Of a stretch of DNA of 64,000 nucleotides, positions 8,736-18,300 are shown one piece after another. This DNA is from Marimicrobium sp913061115. GTDB lineage: Bacteria > Pseudomonadota > Gammaproteobacteria > Pseudomonadales > Halieaceae. Below the pieces are notes generated by a model, which had not been told where the DNA came from, searched no databases, and saw only the letters and a program-made list of their open reading frames with translations. The position numbers and the translations under genes are program-made. Position 1 is the first letter of the stretch; each line of letters opens with the position of its first letter. The DNA lies in NCBI RefSeq assembly GCF_047729875.1, contig NZ_CP159826.1, forward strand, positions 3,286,001 through 3,350,000. The letters run 5' to 3'.

Positions 8736-10424
8736 TCAATGGGCCATTAACGTTTTGGCGAATAGAAAACCGTTGGCCCGATCAAAGTTAACATTCCAAT
8801 TGAACACCCCACCAATAGGTTGCGATAGGGCAACTCGCGGGGCAATGTGCTTGCAGTGAGTACTGCGATTAAGGCAGCTGACCGCTTCGATGATGGCGTT
8901 TAAGTCGCCACTGGGTAAACCGTCTGATCTTTGTCCATTACTCGCGGGGTACCCAAGAACGACCTGCTGCGGTTCGAGTAGGGCCTGAGTATTATTGATG
9001 AAGGAATGCGGCGCTCCTTGAGCCCACAGTTCGAGTAAGTTGAGGGCCATGGCGACGGAGGCATTGGCCTGATTGTCGGCGCTGATCGGCTGTATTTCGC
9101 CATCAGGGCCATACATGCCGCCGGAATTATAAACTTGCACGCCAACCCACGTTAGGTGATTTCGGATGTTGGCAATAAGCGCTGAATAGTTCAGAGTTTG
9201 TCCCTGTATTAGCCGATTTGCAGCAATATTCAGGGTCTGTGGCGCCAGCGTTATAATCATTTTGGGGTGCCGATCGACCAGCTGATTAACGACTTCCGTC
9301 ATCGCGCAGACGCTGCCGGTTTGTGCCGTGAGGCCGGTTGTTGCGCTAAAGAGTTTTTTACAGGCCTCTACACTGCCGGCTGTTATCAAATCCGTGCTTG
9401 CCGGCGCTGACAAACCCGCTTCAATGTCTATATCAATGCCGTCAAAGTTAAAACGCTCGATCAAATGAGAGATAGAATCCGTATAAGCGCGCGCAGTGCT
9501 GGTAAAGGAGCCCTGGCTTTTTTGGATGATGTTGAAGCTGCGTTCAAAGTCAACCGTACCGAAACTTGATGAGGCACCACCTAAAGACAGTAAAACCTTA
9601 ATGCCTTGCTGCTGTAACTGCATTACATACGTTTTAAGGTCGATTTTTTGCGCCCCATCACCGGAGCTGATCTGAATATCACCGTACTTATCAGGTGACA
9701 TTACAATACACTCTTTTTCGATGGCGCAATTTGCGTCAATGCTGAACACGCCAAATGCGATTAGGATATGCGTATAGTTTGCGTCGGACAGCTCGTGAGG
9801 GGACGCTATAGAGTTCAGGTGACTGCCCGAATTGTTCCAGTTTAGGGGTAGATAGCCAATCATGCGTTGAATTTTTGGGCGCCCGACCGGCTGCTCAGCC
9901 GTCCTGGCGGATGACATTACCGAAGGTTTCCGCGGCAAATAACTTGTAGGATCTTTTGATGCGAATGGCGTCTTCCTGTCACTGCGGTTGTAATAAACCG
10001 CTACGGATTCTGAGGCATAGGCTATACGTGGAACGCCGTAATTTAGTGCTATAGTTTTTTGGGGCTTCAGTGTCGAGCGAACGTATGGCTCCGATTCAAA
10101 AACCAGCTCTAATCGGTGGATGTCAGTTTGTGACGACCACTTGATCTCAGGGTAAGAAGTATTGTCATTGTCACTGAACCAGATATTTTCAATCGGCTGG
10201 TTGTCCTTAAATTCAACCAAGACGTTGTTTAGATCAATGTTGTAATTACACTCATTGGCCAAAGTCAGTGTAACGATTCGCCAATTTTCATTGCCTTGTT
10301 GTGCAAATTCTGGCGCCATGCAACTGATCTTTACGGGGGCCTCGTCCTTAATAGAGTTTGCTCGGAGTCCATCACAGGAAGTCAGCAAAAGGAGTGAAAG
10401 AAAGAAGCGAAGATTCCGGGTCAC
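8736..10424 (-). CDS. Secreted lipoprotein chitinase, GH18
   Basis: A 562-residue protein starting at GTG. The lipobox LLLTSC places it in a membrane, probably the outer one. Residues ~30-160 form a beta-rich accessory domain with Cys pairs. The GH18 barrel begins at MIGYLPLNW (~185) and contains LLSLGGASSSFG and the intact catalytic motif FDGIDIDIE, with Glu335 as proton donor, plus GVQVYNSGGMYG further on. It should cleave beta-1,4-linked GlcNAc polymers. It is convergent with the synthase operon, the stops being one base apart, so it could release or trim the polymer or serve chitin use. No sigma-54 site is seen in front of it. Confidence 0.88.
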   Translation of the reverse strand: MTRNLRFFLSLLLLTSCDGLRANSIKDEAPVKISCMAPEFAQQGNENWRIVTLTLANECNYNIDLNNVLVEFKDNQPIENIWFSDNDNTSYPEIKWSSQTDIHRLELVFESEPYVRSTLKPQKTIALNYGVPRIAYASESVAVYYNRSDRKTPFASKDPTSYLPRKPSVMSSARTAEQPVGRPKIQRMIGYLPLNWNNSGSHLNSIASPHELSDANYTHILIAFGVFSIDANCAIEKECIVMSPDKYGDIQISSGDGAQKIDLKTYVMQLQQQGIKVLLSLGGASSSFGTVDFERSFNIIQKSQGSFTSTARAYTDSISHLIERFNFDGIDIDIEAGLSAPASTDLITAGSVEACKKLFSATTGLTAQTGSVCAMTEVVNQLVDRHPKMIITLAPQTLNIAANRLIQGQTLNYSALIANIRNHLTWVGVQVYNSGGMYGPDGEIQPISADNQANASVAMALNLLELWAQGAPHSFINNTQALLEPQQVVLGYPASNGQRSDGLPSGDLNAIIEAVSCLNRSTHCKHIAPRVALSQPIGGVFNWNVNFDRANGFLFAKTLMAH

Positions 10425-10631
10425 TGTGAATGTCCTTACGACCTTATGTAAGCAATAACTCTATCCGGTTTGATAGAGCATCGTGTCGAGTATTAACATA
10501 AAAAAATTTGATCTGAATCTTGCTAGTAGTTCCGCTAGTATAATCGATTGTGCAGGGCTAGAGGTATTAATCCTTCTTATACTCAGACGAACCTTTATGC
10601 TGAGCGGTATTTTTTTCCAATACTTTTCTGA

Positions 10632-10789
10632 GTACTGGCAAGTTAACTTATTTTTCCTCGAAAAGTAGAGATTTAGAATTCATTGCACCCAATAAAAAAC
10701 CTAAAGTGGGAGTTGGCGACTCGATTGCCGGCGCCAAGGGCCGAATTATGTCGGCTCAGCCCATGACCTCAAGTTGACTTGTCAGTACC
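10632..10789. mobile_element. MITE-like element, copy 2, inverted relative to copy 1
   Basis: The ends are AGTACTGGCAAGTTAACTT (10632-10650) and AAGTTGACTTGTCAGTACC (10771-10789), imperfect inverted repeats. The reverse complement aligns with the element at 55-214 over most of its length: shared blocks include AACTTGAGGT, TGGGCTG, CACTTT and the AAAATAAGTTAACTTG end. The length is 158 bp against 160. It lies in the promoter-side gap of the chitinase gene and could affect its expression. Confidence 0.75.
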
Positions 10790-11179
10790 CATACAAACGG
10801 CCTGTTGAGAGAAGGTTTCCTTACTGGTGCGGATAACTGTACTGAATACATTCACGAAATGCCCACCTGATGACCTGAGATGCGCCTTGCAGTGGTGGTC
10901 ATGCAATTCCTATCCGGTCAATGATGTCCTGGTCCGCGACACAGGCGACGACTCTGGCAGAACCACCGCAGCGACTGCATACCTCGATGTCGATGGTGAA
11001 CACACATTTTTATGCATCCGTTGTCGCACCTGCGTAAGTTGTTTGTCCGGTAGCCACGAACCAAAAAACCAGAGACTTGTGAAGGGTTGGCGATAAGCAG
11101 TTTCAAACGCGTTAACCGGTTTGACACGGCGACTCACAAAATCTTAACATCCACCCTATCAGTGACAGTCGGGAAAAGA
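10790..11179. other. Gap between MITE and GDPD gene
   Basis: No gene recognised. The first 30 bases contain AACGGCCTGTTGAGAG and AGGTTTCCT, which recur at 15627-15652 directly before the IS6-like element. A weaker likeness links about 10803-10875 with about 263-345, the right flank of MITE copy 1. The rest shows only short overlapping frames without support. Confidence 0.4.
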
Positions 11180-12499
11180 ATGAATATCCCAAGCTACAAG
11201 AGTCACGGAGCTTTAACGTTAGTCAGTCTGCTTCTGATCATGCTCGGTGGATGTCAGTCGCCACCCACTGCACCGAGTGTCATAAATGATCTCGACCATG
11301 CAGTAGCCAGGGGTCACCCTACCGACTACGTTATCTCTCTAGGACCAAGACCCTTCTACCTGTTGGATCAGCTCCGCGAGGGCCCGCTTCGCACCCAGCT
11401 TGAGGCTTGCCGTATAGGGCCTTTCCGGCCGTCGCGCTTCTCGATTGGCCATCGTGGTGCACCGCTGCAGTTTCCAGAACACACGCGAGCGTCCTATTAC
11501 GCCGGCGCGCGCATGGGTGCGGGCACGCTCGAATGCGACGTGACCTTCACCCGCGATCTAGAACTGGTCTGCCGACATGCCCAATGTGATCTCGCAACAA
11601 CCACGAATATCCTCGAGACACCACTGGCCTCCGGCTGCACCCAGCCCTTTGAAGCGGCGCGCATTGACCCGTCATCCGGCGTGCTTGAGGCACCCGCCCA
11701 AGCCCGTTGTTGCACCAGCGACTTCACCTGGGTCGAACTGCAAACGCTAGACGCCAAGATGGACGCGTTTGATCCGCGCGCGACAACCCCTGCAGGCTAC
11801 CTTCGCGGCACCCCATCTTGGCGAACTGATCTCTATTCGAGCGGAGGTCGGATTGTCTCTCATGACGAGAGCATTAGTCTTTTTCGCTCACTCGGCGTGG
11901 CGATGACACCGGAACTAAAAGCTCCATCGGTCTCGATGCCGTTTGAACAGAGCTATACCCACATCGACTATGCCCGAGCCGTCGTCGACGGCTACCGAAA
12001 CGCTGGGATTCCACCGTCTGACGTTTTCCTGCAGTCGTTCGACATGGATGTTCATCGCGAATGGGTGGCCTACGCACCCGATTACGCACGGACCGCGATT
12101 CTCGGGGTGGTAACGTCGCCACATGGCAAGACGCAGACGCTTGCTTATGTCGATTCCCTCCGCCAGGCCGGCATTGAGACTGTGGCAGCGCCGGTCTCGA
12201 TACTCCTTACGCTCAATGAAGATGGTCAGCTTACTGCGACGGCTTTCGCAAAAGCGCTGCGTAAAGCTGGAATTGCGATTGTCGCCTGGACTCTCGAACG
12301 ATCTGGGCGGATTCAGGACGGACGGGTCGAGGACAGCGCATCTGATTTTTATCTGGGGTCAATGCTACCGAGTTTCGACAATGACGGAGATATCTATCGA
12401 GTAATTCACGCGCTGAATGTTCAAGTCGGCGTGCGTGCGATCTTCTCTGACTGGCCGGCAACCGTTACGTACTACGCGAACTGTCTTGGCATGGAGTAG
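11180..12499 (+). CDS. Glycerophosphodiester phosphodiesterase lipoprotein
   Basis: About 439 residues from ATG 11180, chosen because it follows GGGAAAAG and opens a lipoprotein signal peptide ending in IMLGGC. An upstream in-frame start at 11087 would only add a non-signal leader. The GDPD catalytic motifs are HRGAPLQFPEHT and LECDVTF, followed by a conserved His (VCRHAQCD). Further conserved stretches are MTPELKAP and VVAWTLERSG. It should hydrolyse glycerophosphodiesters to glycerol-3-phosphate and an alcohol at the cell surface or in the periplasm. An insertion with Cys pairs lies near residues 165-205. No operon partner. Confidence 0.88.
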   Translation: MNIPSYKSHGALTLVSLLLIMLGGCQSPPTAPSVINDLDHAVARGHPTDYVISLGPRPFYLLDQLREGPLRTQLEACRIGPFRPSRFSIGHRGAPLQFPEHTRASYYAGARMGAGTLECDVTFTRDLELVCRHAQCDLATTTNILETPLASGCTQPFEAARIDPSSGVLEAPAQARCCTSDFTWVELQTLDAKMDAFDPRATTPAGYLRGTPSWRTDLYSSGGRIVSHDESISLFRSLGVAMTPELKAPSVSMPFEQSYTHIDYARAVVDGYRNAGIPPSDVFLQSFDMDVHREWVAYAPDYARTAILGVVTSPHGKTQTLAYVDSLRQAGIETVAAPVSILLTLNEDGQLTATAFAKALRKAGIAIVAWTLERSGRIQDGRVEDSASDFYLGSMLPSFDNDGDIYRVIHALNVQVGVRAIFSDWPATVTYYANCLGME

Positions 12500-12890
12500 G
12501 TAAGTATAGGATAAAGAGAAGGGCTGTCGTGAGGACACCTCCTCATCAATACGAGTTACCGCGCCTAAAAATATCAAGGCTAGTCGGTCTGCGTCTCTGA
12601 ATGTCTGCCGATGTGAGTGATCGCACAATTCATAGCCGTTCATTCCTGAACGATAGCATGCAACAGTCCGTGCCACGCATTTTTCAGTAGAGTGGTCACC
12701 GAATATCTTTTCGGTACTCTGGTCGGCCTGCGACAATCTCGGCTCGCGGGAGGAAGCTACATGCTGCGGTGCGATCTCTTGCTTGCGGACGCTTTCTTAC
12801 GATACGGCGCACCGGGCCACCAGGCTTTACTCGACCCGCCCTCTCAGTCATCGAGAACGCCGTGCCCACGCTCTGTTGGAGACATAGCTC
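12500..12890. other. Gene-poor gap after the GDPD gene
   Basis: No convincing gene. It contains the repeat at 12637-12690 that recurs inverted at 26338-26394. The open frames over it do not resemble known families. Confidence 0.4.
12637..12690 (-). repeat. Dispersed ~55-bp repeat, copy 1
   Basis: Read on the minus strand, this stretch matches 26338-26394 on the plus strand with about six mismatches. The block GGACTGTTGCATGC is identical in both. In one frame both copies read TEK-VA-TVAC-RS-MNGY. The second copy adjoins an IS6 transposase remnant, so the repeat may come from a mobile element or a gene tail carried with it. Its identity is unknown. Confidence 0.6.
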
Positions 12891-13055
12891 ATGACTATCT
12901 GTTTGCGCGGTTTGGCGGTTGCGGGACTCTGCCTGATTTTCTCATCTGCAGGTCTAATGCAAGACGAGACGCAAGCGAAGTACTTTCCCATCTGGGTTTT
13001 GGGCTCCGCAACAGGCGAAGCCCTTAGCGGCGGCCGGGGTCTAGCGATTGTATAA
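12891..13055 (+). CDS. Small secreted protein or broken gene start
   Basis: A 54-codon frame with GGAG about 10 bases ahead of the ATG. Residues 1-22 look like a signal peptide (MTICLRGLAVAGLCLIFSSA). About 30 residues follow and the frame ends in TAA. It may be a short exported peptide, but the abrupt end in a zone full of damaged genes makes a truncated gene equally likely. No family recognised. Confidence 0.4.
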   Translation: MTICLRGLAVAGLCLIFSSAGLMQDETQAKYFPIWVLGSATGEALSGGRGLAIV

Positions 13056-13300
13056 AATCTTAGCAGAAACAGATAGATAGAAACCCGACGAACACGTCGC
13101 CATGCCGTTGCGAGTCCGGTTGTTCAGTTCCGGCTCTTGGGCCTGTCACTCCCCATTTTACTTGCACTTTCAGGGGCACCAATCGAATTCACCGCCTTTC
13201 CATCAGTCCTTCTAGGGTCTGCTAGATTACAGTAGTAGTTAAAATTTTCACGAGCGACGTAAATACCCTTTGGACTGCGCTGAGGTGAACATGATGTAAA

Positions 13301-14491
13301 ATGGCTACGATGCTGTTTTAGCTCCCTGCTTCCATCACATCGGCTGATATCAGCTCTCTAGACTCTGTCGATTCCGGACAAATCACCAAGACCGTATATT
13401 GGGAGGGAGACCCTACCACGTATGCCCACAACGGCCTCCTAAACGTCATAGGTATAAGCTTTGAAGGACTCGGGCCGATGGGGACGATTAACCTTTTATA
13501 TACTGCAGGCTACCTCATATTCGACTCGTCCCTCCTGGCATCTCCGATCCAGGACGCCTGGTTACAGTTCGACGTGACAGGTGTTGCACACGCGGGACGC
13601 GGTATGCTCTTGCAAATACAGAAGGTGCAGGGCCTTACCGCTGGCGAGCTGTCGGCGTTGCCCACCGGTCCGGTGACCCATTCTGACTGGCAAGCAGTGG
13701 GCGGTGTCATCATAGGCGGACAAGAGCTTAGTCAGCTACAACCTATCACCACACGCGGCATCGTAAGCGTCCCTTTGAATGCCGAGGCGATAGCGCTCAT
13801 AAATAACTCAGGTGGTCTATTCTCAATGGGTTTGGCTCTGGCGCCGCCTAATCTGGGGGACGTTCCGCTGCCGGCGATTTCTATGAGTAGCTTGCCGCGT
13901 CTGTTCGTGAGCAGCCATATCGCGGATCCAGAAAACCCCGTATTACCTCCCCCAGCCCCTCCAGGTGGCGGCTGGCAGTTTGATTCTTCGGCTGAATTTG
14001 ACTATTACGACCCAGAAGTTTCAGTTGGCTACAGCTAAGAAACCAATAGCGATGATTTGGTATTTGCGGGTGTCAAGATACCCTACGATTACGGCGATGG
14101 CAGTTTCGACCTGTTTTTGTATGACGAATTACTGCTGACCTACATTGATTCGGGAATTGATATAGCAACGACTTCCTATTTTGACTTTGCAATCAATTTG
14201 GAGGCTGGATTGAGGAGATTTGAGCTTCGAGGCATTGAACTGGAAGCGGAGGTCGATCCTGCTGACCCCCAGGGGTTTGTCACCGGCCTGGACTTTTCTG
14301 GCGCTATAGGAGCTGGGTTTTGTATGATGCCAATCGTACACGGACAAATTACCACGGCTCAACCCGATACTGATCTCGATGGTATATTGGATGCATGCGA
14401 CAACTGCCCGGAAGTTGCCAATCCGGATCAAGAGGACAGTGATGGCGATGGCCAAGGTAATATGTGCCAGCTTCCGCCTGGCTGTATTTGA
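13301..14491 (+). pseudogene. Secreted protein with thrombospondin type-3 repeats, broken by two stops
   Basis: A single frame runs from ATG 13301 to 14491 (396 codons) and is interrupted by TAG at 13319-13321, within the signal peptide, and TAA at 14036-14038. The reading on both sides is clearly coding and in the same frame, so these are nonsense changes and not frameshifts. The mature part is beta-rich with a Pro-rich linker (PPPAPPGGGW) in the middle. It ends in Asp-rich calcium-binding thrombospondin type-3 motifs (DTDLDGILDACDNCPEVANP, DSDGDGQGNMC). Such proteins are usually surface or secreted. The next gene, a lipoprotein, follows in the same direction. Confidence 0.7.
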
Positions 14492-14703
14492 GTATTCCCG
14501 GCCACCAAGCGCTTCCGGTAAGAGCAGTGAGGCTATTTTTCAGCAGAGCCCCTTTATTTGTACTAAACTTCGAGGCAGGGAGGCGAAGGTTAGCCCTTAG
14601 TGTGCCCAAAAGGTTACTAAGTAGTAGCTACGCTATATTTGATGAAAGGGCAGCAGTTGCAGTTTTACAGGGTATCTCCAGACCGAACAAGGGGTGGAAT
14701 TCA

Positions 14704-15561
14704 GTGCTGATATCTCAACTGTGGAAAGTGTTAGTAGTCGTCGTTCTGGTGAGCCTGGCTGCTGGCTGCAAGCTGGCAGTTATTGCTGTGGAGGGCGGCG
14801 CGGTTAACCCATCATCTGGCGAGGTGTGCCAGCCTGTCTCGCCTTCAGTCGCGGGAGCGGTGTGCATTCACGAAATAGATACGACCAACTATTCCAATAC
14901 GTTTTACGCTACCCCCGATGCTGGCTGGTATTTCGCCAAGTGGAATTCCGGCGGCGGCTTTCTGTGTAAAAACTCAATTAGTGTGGCTTGTGTTGTATCC
15001 AATGTCGGTTTTGCAGGGAATGCACTTATTGAGGCGATCGTAGGTTCAGACCAAATGTACTACATCATGCCGATATTCAAAGAGACACCAGACACCGTGA
15101 CGGTTGATGGCAACGAGTGGTATCAGCCGTCTCTTTTTCGCGGTCTCTCCTGGAACGAGATTAATGGTGTTTGTCCGGGAGGCGAATGTTTTGGTGAGCT
15201 AAATGGACGTGACTTGACGGGTTGGACCTGGGCACCGGTTAGTAACGTTAACGCGCTGTTCAATAGCTATATCGGCTCGCCCGAGTTGGGGCCCGGTCCT
15301 GATTCATTCGCTGGTTCGGCTGGTGTGCCAACATGGGCAACGCAATTCTTCAGAAGTGGTTGGCAGGTCACCTTTGTAGACCCTGGGTACAGTGCCGGAA
15401 CCTTGGGATGGACGGCGACCTCAGAGAGCCCTGAGGCGGCGTACCAGGCAGGCATTATTGCAAGCGAAGGGGGGGGCGCTAGTGGGCACAATGCAGGCAC
15501 ATCTTTCGCGCCATCCAAAGGACTACAGGAAGCAACTCGTGGAGGGTGGTTTTATCGTTGA
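14704..15561 (+). CDS. Lipoprotein of unknown function with bacterial-repeat-like domain
   Basis: I place the start at GTG 14704 (285 residues). It follows AAGGGGTGG by a good distance and opens a lipoprotein signal peptide ending in SLAAGC; the open frame extends further upstream without a signal. After the Cys comes a domain of the InlB/Listeria-repeat kind (TFYATPDAGWYFAKWNSGG), then a Trp- and Gly-rich region (VTVDGNEWYQPSLFRGLSWN) ending in TRGGWFYR. The last region resembles uncharacterised secreted proteins of marine gammaproteobacteria. Its 3' end (about 15380-15600) is duplicated at 24613-24845. Confidence 0.65.
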   Translation: MLISQLWKVLVVVVLVSLAAGCKLAVIAVEGGAVNPSSGEVCQPVSPSVAGAVCIHEIDTTNYSNTFYATPDAGWYFAKWNSGGGFLCKNSISVACVVSNVGFAGNALIEAIVGSDQMYYIMPIFKETPDTVTVDGNEWYQPSLFRGLSWNEINGVCPGGECFGELNGRDLTGWTWAPVSNVNALFNSYIGSPELGPGPDSFAGSAGVPTWATQFFRSGWQVTFVDPGYSAGTLGWTATSESPEAAYQAGIIASEGGGASGHNAGTSFAPSKGLQEATRGGWFYR

Positions 15562-15652
15562 TGTCCTGCATCTTAAGAGGGCAGCCTGACCGAAATCACC
15601 GTGGTCTGCCAAGTATAGGGAAAATAAACGGCCTGTTGAGAGTAGGTTTCCT

Positions 15653-16427
15653 GGTACTGACAAATTAACTTCTGTGAAACTAGAAATGTCGGCATCTTCA
15701 TTTAGGCAACTGCCCCGCTCCATTCTGCGAACGCACTTTCCCTGAGATTCCGATAATATTCGGCTCTAACCAGATGCCTACTCAGATTGAAGAGATTTAA
15801 AACTGCTGCATCTGCACCTAGAAACTGCTGTGGCTGCCTGGTCGACTTGAACTTCCTCATCCCTCGCTCCCTGAACCTCGTCGCCTCGTGGGATTGCTCT
15901 GCCCGATTATTCTCATACTGTTGCGTACTGTGGATCGTGTCAGGAATCAGTTCCCTGTGAGCGACACCGTAACTTCGCAATTTATCGGTCACCATTTTCC
16001 TGGGTTCGCCGCCATTGTTTCGTATAAGGCGCCTGAAGAATCGCTTCGCTGCTGCGCCATTCCGCTTTGCCTGCAGGTAGACATCAACCACCTCGCCATC
16101 CTGGTCAACAGCACGCCACAGCTAATGCTGCTTACCGTTGATCTTAATGAAGACTTCATCGATGTAGAACGTGTCGCCGTAGGCTCTGTGTTTTTGTTTC
16201 CGTCGACGGGAGTATATGACACCAAACTTGATACACCAGAGACGAATCGCTTCTCGGCTGACAGTGATTCCTCGTTCGGCACGTAGATCTTCGATGTCTC
16301 TGTGGCTGAGATTGAAGCCATAGTAGAGCCAGACGGCGTAAGAAATGATGTCAGGTGGGAAACGGTGACGTTTACATGTATTCATTGTCTGATTCTAGCA
16401 ATTACCGCGAGTTCAGTTGTCAGTACC
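15653..16427 (-). mobile_element. IS6-like insertion sequence, nearly whole
   Basis: Inverted ends GGTACTGACAAATTAACTT (15653-15671) and the related complement ending CAGTACC (16409-16427) enclose 775 bp, the usual IS6-family size. It holds one transposase gene on the minus strand. The same ends are found on the MITEs and on remnants across the window, so this family was active here. No target duplication is visible, which in IS6 elements can follow from replicative deletion or recombination between copies. Confidence 0.85.
15702..16385 (-). pseudogene. IS6-family DDE transposase with one nonsense codon
   Basis: The frame is 228 codons long and complete except for TAG at 16122-16124, where the related copy at 22749-23057 has Tyr (KQYYLW against KQH-stop-LW). 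The DDE residues are readable: first Asp in FYIDEVF, second in VTDKLRSYG, Glu in NNRAEQSHE. The N-terminal region (HRFPPDIISYAVWLYYGFNL) and the helix-turn-helix are typical of IS6 transposases. One base change would restore it. As it stands it is inactive unless the stop is read through. Confidence 0.85.
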
Positions 16428-16456
16428 AAAATAACACTATTCCAGCGCACTTCCGG

Positions 16457-16852
16457 CTATCCCCCAAATTTAGGTGTCGGAAACAGCACAAATTTCATAA
16501 TTAAAAAACTAACTACAGCCTCGGCAATAGAAGCGGCCACGATAATGAACATATAATTTAAACCAAAAATATCAACTCCAATGTAAACAACAGCATTGAT
16601 CGCCGCGAGCAAGGATAGACGCATAATCACAAAACCAGAACCCTGCTTTAAGTGGGATCCGGCATGATCCCTAAAGACAAAGTATTTATTAATCAGATAT
16701 GAATATAAATATATTATCGCAATAGCACCATTCATGCTGACCAAATAATGGAAGTCTCCATACTCGACAAAGCAGTACACCAATGACCAGTTAATAGCCG
16801 CCGTTGAAGCGCCTCCAACGAGATAACGAACTACTTGGTGAGTTTCGTGCAT
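16457..16852 (-). CDS. GtrA-family membrane protein
   Basis: 131 residues with four predicted membrane helices. The start has the GtrA signature (VVRYLVGGASTAAINWSLVY) and the helix-4 region ends AVVSFLIMKFVLF. GtrA proteins are thought to flip undecaprenyl-phosphate-linked sugars made by a GtrB-type transferase. Here the two other expected parts, a DUF2142 multi-helix protein and a GtrB-like GT2, lie just upstream on the same strand. It is the last gene of this AT-rich cassette and ends 30 bases from the IS6-like element. Confidence 0.85.
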   Translation of the reverse strand: MHETHQVVRYLVGGASTAAINWSLVYCFVEYGDFHYLVSMNGAIAIIYLYSYLINKYFVFRDHAGSHLKQGSGFVIMRLSLLAAINAVVYIGVDIFGLNYMFIIVAASIAEAVVSFLIMKFVLFPTPKFGG

Positions 16853-16905
16853 GGAATCCTTACTTTTCTATTGGTGACAATAATGTAAAAAAAACATGCG
16901 TCCAT

Positions 16906-18300
16906 CTAATAATATCTGTTCATTACAGCAAAAGGTATGACTAAAAATGTCGCTACAGCAAAGGTGGATAAAATCCCTCTTTGCAACTTTACACCTAAAT
17001 TCGGTTTATCAGTGAAGCCAGCAATTAAAGATAAAAAGAAAGCCACAGGAATAAAATATCGTCCCTGCACACCATGAATCGTCAAACTCCCAACGGGAGT
17101 CCAAGATATATTTAAAACCAGAAACAACCCGACTATGGTAAAAAGCAACACCAACACAATAAGCAGCATCCTCCACCGCACTAACTTCCCACTCTCCTCC
17201 CTATAAGACGATTTCATAGGGCCAATCGCAAAAATTATTGATAGAGCTGCAAACCAGTAGTACCACTTCGGCATATTTACATCCAGGTAGCCTAGTTTTC
17301 CAATAAACGAAAGAAAGTAAAAGTCATAATTTGTCATCCAACTATTTATGAACAGACCCGCGAACTGTAATGGGCCGTTTAACATCTCTTTCGCCTGCAG
17401 AGCATAGGAAACCCCCTCTGGCCCGAACGGGACGGATACATTTACGGTTAGATATATCGACCAAAGTGCGACAAGGATAAAACTGCTGAAAAATGAAACA
17501 ATAAGTTTCAACCTAATTTCCCTGCTACGCCAATGAAGCAGAGAAAATACCAAAAATAATAAAGATAGCGCAACGTATGGCGGCCTCGCCATCGAGATCA
17601 AAATAAGTAAAGAACAAGCGGAAAACAACGTAATATTATTATTCGCACTTTCCTGAGACTCAAGTTTTGAAAAATATGCTGCACATAACGCTGCCAGTGA
17701 AAAACCAATAGAATCTTGGCTGACCGATGCCATCTGAGCAATAGTCATCGGCAATACTAATATGCAAAAAAGGACTGATGATCCACGCTTAGTTATATAA
17801 ATTGCGGTAAACGCCAACAGTACTGCCATCAATCCACTTAACAGCCTTGAGAGAATTAGTGTGTCCGAAACACTAATATCCACTGCTTTTCCCAGCGTTA
17901 TTCCCAAACTAGAAGGAAAATAAAATATAGGTGGGTAGATGCTCACATTGCGTGTGTCCGCCCACCTAGTCTCGTCCCATTTTATTTTTTTCGCGGCACG
18001 TGAAACTGCCGGATCAATCTTCACATCAGGCTTAAACGCAATATGCAGATATAACCCTTCAACTTGATATATATTCGAGCTAGAAGAACCCCCAACACTA
18101 AATTCTTCAGGCTCACTTAGATTAACGCTCTTTTGCGGGAAGAATTCACCTTCTGCGACTTGGTATGCTCTTTGATAATGCCCTCCCTCATCTGGAACTT
18201 GAAAAGAAGGTATGTTAAACGCAAGAAATATCGTGAGCGGAACCGCATATAACAAATATATGCGGCTATAAAACTGGTTATCTGTTAACTTCTCAAACAT
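16906..18300 (-). CDS. DUF2142 polytopic membrane protein, probable GT-C transferase
   Basis: 464 residues with about 11 membrane helices. Motifs of the DUF2142 family are visible: QVPDEGGHYQRAYQV near residue 35 in the first periplasmic loop, YPPIFYFPSSLGI, and VQGRYFIPVAF near the end. The acidic pair in the first loop (DE) is the place where GT-C fold transferases keep their catalytic residues. With GtrA and a GtrB-like enzyme it would fill the place of the serotype-specific GtrC, adding the sugar to a surface glycan. Substrate unknown. The gene is AT-rich compared with the flanking genes. Confidence 0.82.
   Translation of the reverse strand: MFEKLTDNQFYSRIYLLYAVPLTIFLAFNIPSFQVPDEGGHYQRAYQVAEGEFFPQKSVNLSEPEEFSVGGSSSSNIYQVEGLYLHIAFKPDVKIDPAVSRAAKKIKWDETRWADTRNVSIYPPIFYFPSSLGITLGKAVDISVSDTLILSRLLSGLMAVLLAFTAIYITKRGSSVLFCILVLPMTIAQMASVSQDSIGFSLAALCAAYFSKLESQESANNNITLFSACSLLILISMARPPYVALSLLFLVFSLLHWRSREIRLKLIVSFFSSFILVALWSIYLTVNVSVPFGPEGVSYALQAKEMLNGPLQFAGLFINSWMTNYDFYFLSFIGKLGYLDVNMPKWYYWFAALSIIFAIGPMKSSYREESGKLVRWRMLLIVLVLLFTIVGLFLVLNISWTPVGSLTIHGVQGRYFIPVAFFLSLIAGFTDKPNLGVKLQRGILSTFAVATFLVIPFAVMNRYY

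Noticed and set aside
12692..13027. 111-codon frame with some Arg/Leu-rich sequence
   Set aside because: Reads as an out-of-frame shadow over the small signal-peptide frame at 12891; no support.
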